Positions 61,842 through 64,000 of a stretch of DNA of 64,000 bases are shown here, piece after piece. Made by a program: the position numbers and the translations under genes. Source of the DNA: Gynuella sp050296195 (GTDB taxonomy: Bacteria; Pseudomonadota; Gammaproteobacteria; Pseudomonadales; Natronospirillaceae); assembly GCF_050296195.1 (NCBI RefSeq), contig NZ_JBNKRB010000026.1; one strand, given 5' to 3'. The notes beneath the pieces are model-generated. The model ran no database searches. It had not been told where the DNA came from and worked only from the letters and a program-made list of their open reading frames with translations. How positions within the stretch are numbered: the stretch's first letter is position 1; the number at the start of each line of letters is the position of its first letter.

Positions 61842-62264
61842 TCACCAATGCCAACGCAGCGGTACCGGCTGCCTTGCACCGTATCCAACCAATCCGCCAG
61901 CAAGAATGGCCAGAACACTCTCTCCATCCGGATCTGCTAACGGATTATTCAACCCATAATGGAACCAATTCACACCAGTGACGGCGGCATCGGGGACTCC
62001 AACGAGGTCTGGGTAGATAAACCGTCTTAATCTGGGACTGCACCACTTTGCTACGACGTACACGAGTCCGGCATCGGCCATGCGTTGATGGTGGTGGAAT
62101 GTCAGTTCTCGGGTGTCCCCATCTCCTGTGACTCTGCCTTCGTTGCCGTAGAGGTCGTAGTCTTTACTCCAGATCACCTGGCCGCTGGCGTCGGTGGCCA
62201 AATATGTGGGTGTCCTTTTTACCTTGCTCTTTTTACCTTGCTGGCTAAACAGGGGGGCTTGCAA
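61842..62264 (-). pseudogene. Orphan Rhs core-tip fragment
   Basis: The minus-strand frame carries end-of-core Rhs features: TYLATDASGQVIWSKDYDLYG, MADAGLVYVVAKWCSPRLRRF, PDLVGVPDAAVTGVNWFHYG and NPLADPDGE. It lacks everything upstream (a stop in frame just past 62286) and its C-terminal tail is only about 25 residues, with no toxin domain. It is a displaced Rhs C-terminus left by recombination. It begins with TTG at best and overlaps the start of the symE-like gene. Confidence 0.75.
61924..62039 (-). repeat. Direct repeat of Rhs core-tip junction, copy A
   Basis: About 90 percent identical to 63878-64000. Relative to copy B it lacks six bases (two codons of the NPLAYTDPDG motif) and reads through in frame. 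Confidence 0.85.
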
Positions 62265-62464
62265 TGAGCACTCAAACTCGACACATCAAGGTCAACCAAA
62301 TTTATTATGATTACAAACCCAAGAACGCCGAACCTTACTCGGTAACGCCGCCGGTGCCCTGGATACAGATGAAGGGTAAGTGGTTGGCCAAAGCGGGCTT
62401 TAACATCGATACGCCAATTAAGATTGAGGTTTCCAATGGCTGTTTGGTTTTAACTGCTGAATAG
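62264..62464 (+). CDS. SymE-family toxin-like protein
   Basis: A 66-aa protein with the SymE pattern: an N-terminal beta region, then VPWIQMKGKWLAKAGFNIDTP and IEVSNGCLVLTAE. SymE in E. coli is an SOS-induced RNA-targeting/nucleoid toxin with an AbrB-like fold; SymE-type domains also occur at Rhs and other polymorphic-toxin loci, which is the context here. No SymR-like antisense RNA gene can be confirmed, but the opposite strand is transcribed territory of the Rhs fragment. Confidence 0.8.
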   Translation: MSTQTRHIKVNQIYYDYKPKNAEPYSVTPPVPWIQMKGKWLAKAGFNIDTPIKIEVSNGCLVLTAE

Positions 62465-62474
62465 CTAAAATGAA

Positions 62475-62493
62475 GCCCGGCTCGAAGCCGGGC
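62475..62493 (+). terminator. Hairpin after symE-like gene
   Basis: GCCCGGCT-CGA-AGCCGGGC is an 8-bp GC-rich stem 10 bp after the stop, with AATATTTTC after it. Confidence 0.65.
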
Positions 62494-62524
62494 AATATTT
62501 TCAATCAACCGAAGGCCAAGATAT

Positions 62525-62866
62525 ATGAACTCCACCTCTCCACTCATTTTTTTTGTAGACGTTGATGATACCTTTGTACGAAGCTATGGAAGCAAGCGTA
62601 TACCCATACCGGCTACCATTGAACATCTTAAAAACCTAAATACCCAAGGTGCAATACTATACTGTTGGAGTTCCGGTGGCACTGAGTACGCCCGTAATAG
62701 CGCGGCTGAATTTGGTATAGAAAGCATATTCACAGGATTCCTTCCTAAACCGAATGTTATGATTGATGACTTACACATCAACGAATGGAGGAACTTAATT
62801 CAAGTTCACCCCAACTCATGCGTTTCAAAAACTATGAATGATTACAAGGAAGAGTTAAAAAAATAA
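62525..62866 (+). CDS. Small HAD-superfamily protein
   Basis: A 113-aa protein with all four HAD motifs in compact form: FFVDVDDTFV (nucleophile and acid Asp), YCWSSGG (motif II Ser), FLPKP (motif III Lys) and VMIDD (motif IV). The cap domain is minimal. It lies between symE-like and Rhs-tip genes on the opposite strand to the latter. A phosphatase role, perhaps as immunity or cargo within the toxin locus, is a guess. Confidence 0.75.
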   Translation: MNSTSPLIFFVDVDDTFVRSYGSKRIPIPATIEHLKNLNTQGAILYCWSSGGTEYARNSAAEFGIESIFTGFLPKPNVMIDDLHINEWRNLIQVHPNSCVSKTMNDYKEELKK

Positions 62867-62874
62867 GGTAGCAA

Positions 62875-63360
62875 CTAACCAACTACCAAAACAGCTCCTT
62901 TCGATTTAGGATCAAAGCCGTTTGGCCACAATGTTTTTTCATCATAAAACGCACCATCCAGCTCAGCTTCATCCAGTCCTAAACATAACATCTTAGCGCC
63001 ATTCAAGTGTGCATCCTTAAAGTTTGCACCCGTTACATTAGCGCCAGTCAAATCAGAACCAGATAAATCCGCACTACTAAAATCTGTATACATTACTCTA
63101 GTGTCTACAAATTTTGCGGACTCTAATTTTGCACCAAAAAAGTCTGACGTCATCAAAGACACACCGCTAAAGTTAGCAGCATGTGCTTTAATATTTCGAA
63201 GCGAAGTCCCTCTCAACTCTGAACCTCTAAAATCCGATGACTCCAAATCAAACTCATCAAAAACTGCCCGGTGAAAATCGTAGCCTGAAAGCACACGCGC
63301 TTTTAGCGCGCTGCCTTCAATTTCTAGGGTTTTTCCCGTTTCAAAACTAACCGTAACCAA
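62875..63360 (-). CDS. Pentapeptide-repeat protein, candidate immunity protein
   Basis: A 161-aa protein with about 15 tandem pentapeptide repeats (FDLESSDFRGSELRGTSL, MYTDFSSADLSGSDLTGANV), predicted to form a right-handed quadrilateral beta-helix. Some proteins of this fold mimic DNA. The start appears to be TTG 63360 with GAGG 8-9 bases upstream. It lies 15 bp downstream of the Rhs toxin tip on the same strand, where the cognate immunity gene is expected. Confidence 0.75.
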   Translation of the reverse strand: MVTVSFETGKTLEIEGSALKARVLSGYDFHRAVFDEFDLESSDFRGSELRGTSLRNIKAHAANFSGVSLMTSDFFGAKLESAKFVDTRVMYTDFSSADLSGSDLTGANVTGANFKDAHLNGAKMLCLGLDEAELDGAFYDEKTLWPNGFDPKSKGAVLVVG

Positions 63361-63375
63361 AACAGAAACCTCTAA

Positions 63376-63957
63376 TTAATAAGTTTTAATTTCAGAAAGA
63401 GGTATCACATTCGCTTTCTTCGCATTGGTCAATACGCCACCATCTACACCAGGAAGCTGACCTTTTATTTTCCCTGCTATATAAGTGTGGTGACCATCAG
63501 TGATGACATTCCCATCCATTTTTATATTCGGAGCTTTTGAAGTGGACAATTTATCGTAATATTCCTGAACTCTTTTTAACTCCACAGCTTTTTGCGAAGC
63601 CATATTTTTATCGCCTTTCAAAGCGGCTTTTATTGTGTCTTCAGTAATATCCGAACCTCTAGTTACTCCCTTTGTAGCAATCTTCCCACGCTTCAGAGCC
63701 TTAACCAGCTGAACCCCTTTTGAGAAGACTCCGCCTCCCACCACGCCCATGGCTGCAGCTCCCGCAACCTGTCCCCATTTGAATTCATCCTGCACACCTG
63801 TGGCGATCAGAACCCCTTGCATCGCTGCATCAATAGCAGCTCCTGCCAGCGCTCCCACGATCAGGTTGACAAACTCCCCATCCGGATCCGTATACGCCAA
63901 CGGATTATCCAACCCATAATGGAACCGATTCACACCGGTAACGGCGGCATCGGGCAC
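63376..63957 (-). CDS. Rhs C-terminal toxin tip, ParB-like nuclease candidate (out of frame with core)
   Basis: The minus-strand product starts at the end of the Rhs core (GVPDAAVTGVNRFHYGLDNP, LAYTDPDGE), passes a Gly/Ala-rich hydrophobic segment (about residues 30-80) and ends with a 100-residue toxin domain whose VITDGHHTYIAGKI resembles the DGHHR..A motif of ParB/sulfiredoxin-type nucleases found in polymorphic toxins. The frame stays open to 63987, but the core SPRLRRF (64000-63980) is in another frame because of one extra base near 63979-63982. The GTG at 63957 is the first possible start. Confidence 0.6.
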   Translation of the reverse strand: MPDAAVTGVNRFHYGLDNPLAYTDPDGEFVNLIVGALAGAAIDAAMQGVLIATGVQDEFKWGQVAGAAAMGVVGGGVFSKGVQLVKALKRGKIATKGVTRGSDITEDTIKAALKGDKNMASQKAVELKRVQEYYDKLSTSKAPNIKMDGNVITDGHHTYIAGKIKGQLPGVDGGVLTNAKKANVIPLSEIKTY

Positions 63958-64000
63958 TCCGACCGGGTCTGGGGAGATTAAACCGTCTTAATCTGGGACT
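63878..64000 (-). repeat. Direct repeat of Rhs core-tip junction, copy B
   Basis: Second copy of the junction also found at 61924-62039, running to the window edge. It keeps the NPLAYTDPDG codons but has one extra base (GATTAAA here, GATAAA in copy A) that breaks the frame between SPRLRRF and ISPDPVG. Confidence 0.85.

Noticed and set aside
1..64000. CRISPR arrays, tRNA or rRNA genes
   Set aside because: No regularly spaced repeats and no recognisable tRNA or rRNA sequence were seen on reading, though a dedicated covariance search was not possible.

Overview
The window reads as chromosome of a free-living diazotrophic gammaproteobacterium. Housekeeping synteny is Pseudomonas-like (gpmI-envC-ctpA-yibQ divergent from rhodanese-grxC-secB; thiI divergent from glnA; serB near a YtjB/AhpA-type gene). 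The order nifV-cysE-nifW-nifZ-nifM-clpX next to nifF follows the Azotobacter vinelandii major nif region. The exact genus cannot be read from the sequence. The nitrogenase structural genes (nifHDK) are not in the window.

Left part (1-16.6 kb), nitrogen metabolism: an rnfABCDGEH operon (RnfA cut by the window edge) encodes the membrane complex that feeds low-potential electrons to nitrogenase. Next come an octaheme hydroxylamine-oxidoreductase-like cytochrome and a NapC/NirT tetraheme partner, then nifF, a soluble FIST-domain chemoreceptor, and on the opposite strand the translationally coupled nifV-cysE-TPR-nifW-nifZ-nifM-clpX operon. Both nifF and the nifV operon have a sigma-54 -24/-12 promoter with a TGT-N10-ACA NifA site about 90 bp upstream.

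Middle part (16.6-48.6 kb), mostly core genes: a DUF2237 protein, cytochrome c' divergent from a LysR regulator, photolyase/YbgA/SerB, a YtjB-like membrane protein followed by a FecCD-type ABC permease, ATPase and Rieske protein, class Ia ribonucleotide reductase with its ferredoxin, a GMC-type oxidoreductase overlapping a tiny downstream gene, a SprA-type putative metalloprotease, ComF, SrkA, a GGDEF-EAL protein, TatD, the gpmI/envC/ctpA/yibQ block, rhodanese/glutaredoxin/SecB, ThiI and glutamine synthetase with its own sigma-54 promoter.

Right part (48.6-64 kb), accessory: a lipoprotein, two glycosyltransferases, an IS5-type transposase remnant, a GH98-type glycoside hydrolase lipoprotein with a C-terminal carbohydrate-binding module, an acetylpolyamine amidohydrolase-like protein, and a TetR-controlled four-gene operon (FGGY kinase, class II aldolase, class III aminotransferase, and an aldolase-like paralogue that has lost its metal ligands). 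That operon is the best candidate for an undescribed pathway. The window ends in an Rhs polymorphic-toxin tip region: two copies of the Rhs core junction, one frameshifted, a ParB-like toxin tip, a pentapeptide-repeat candidate immunity protein, a SymE-type protein and a small HAD protein.
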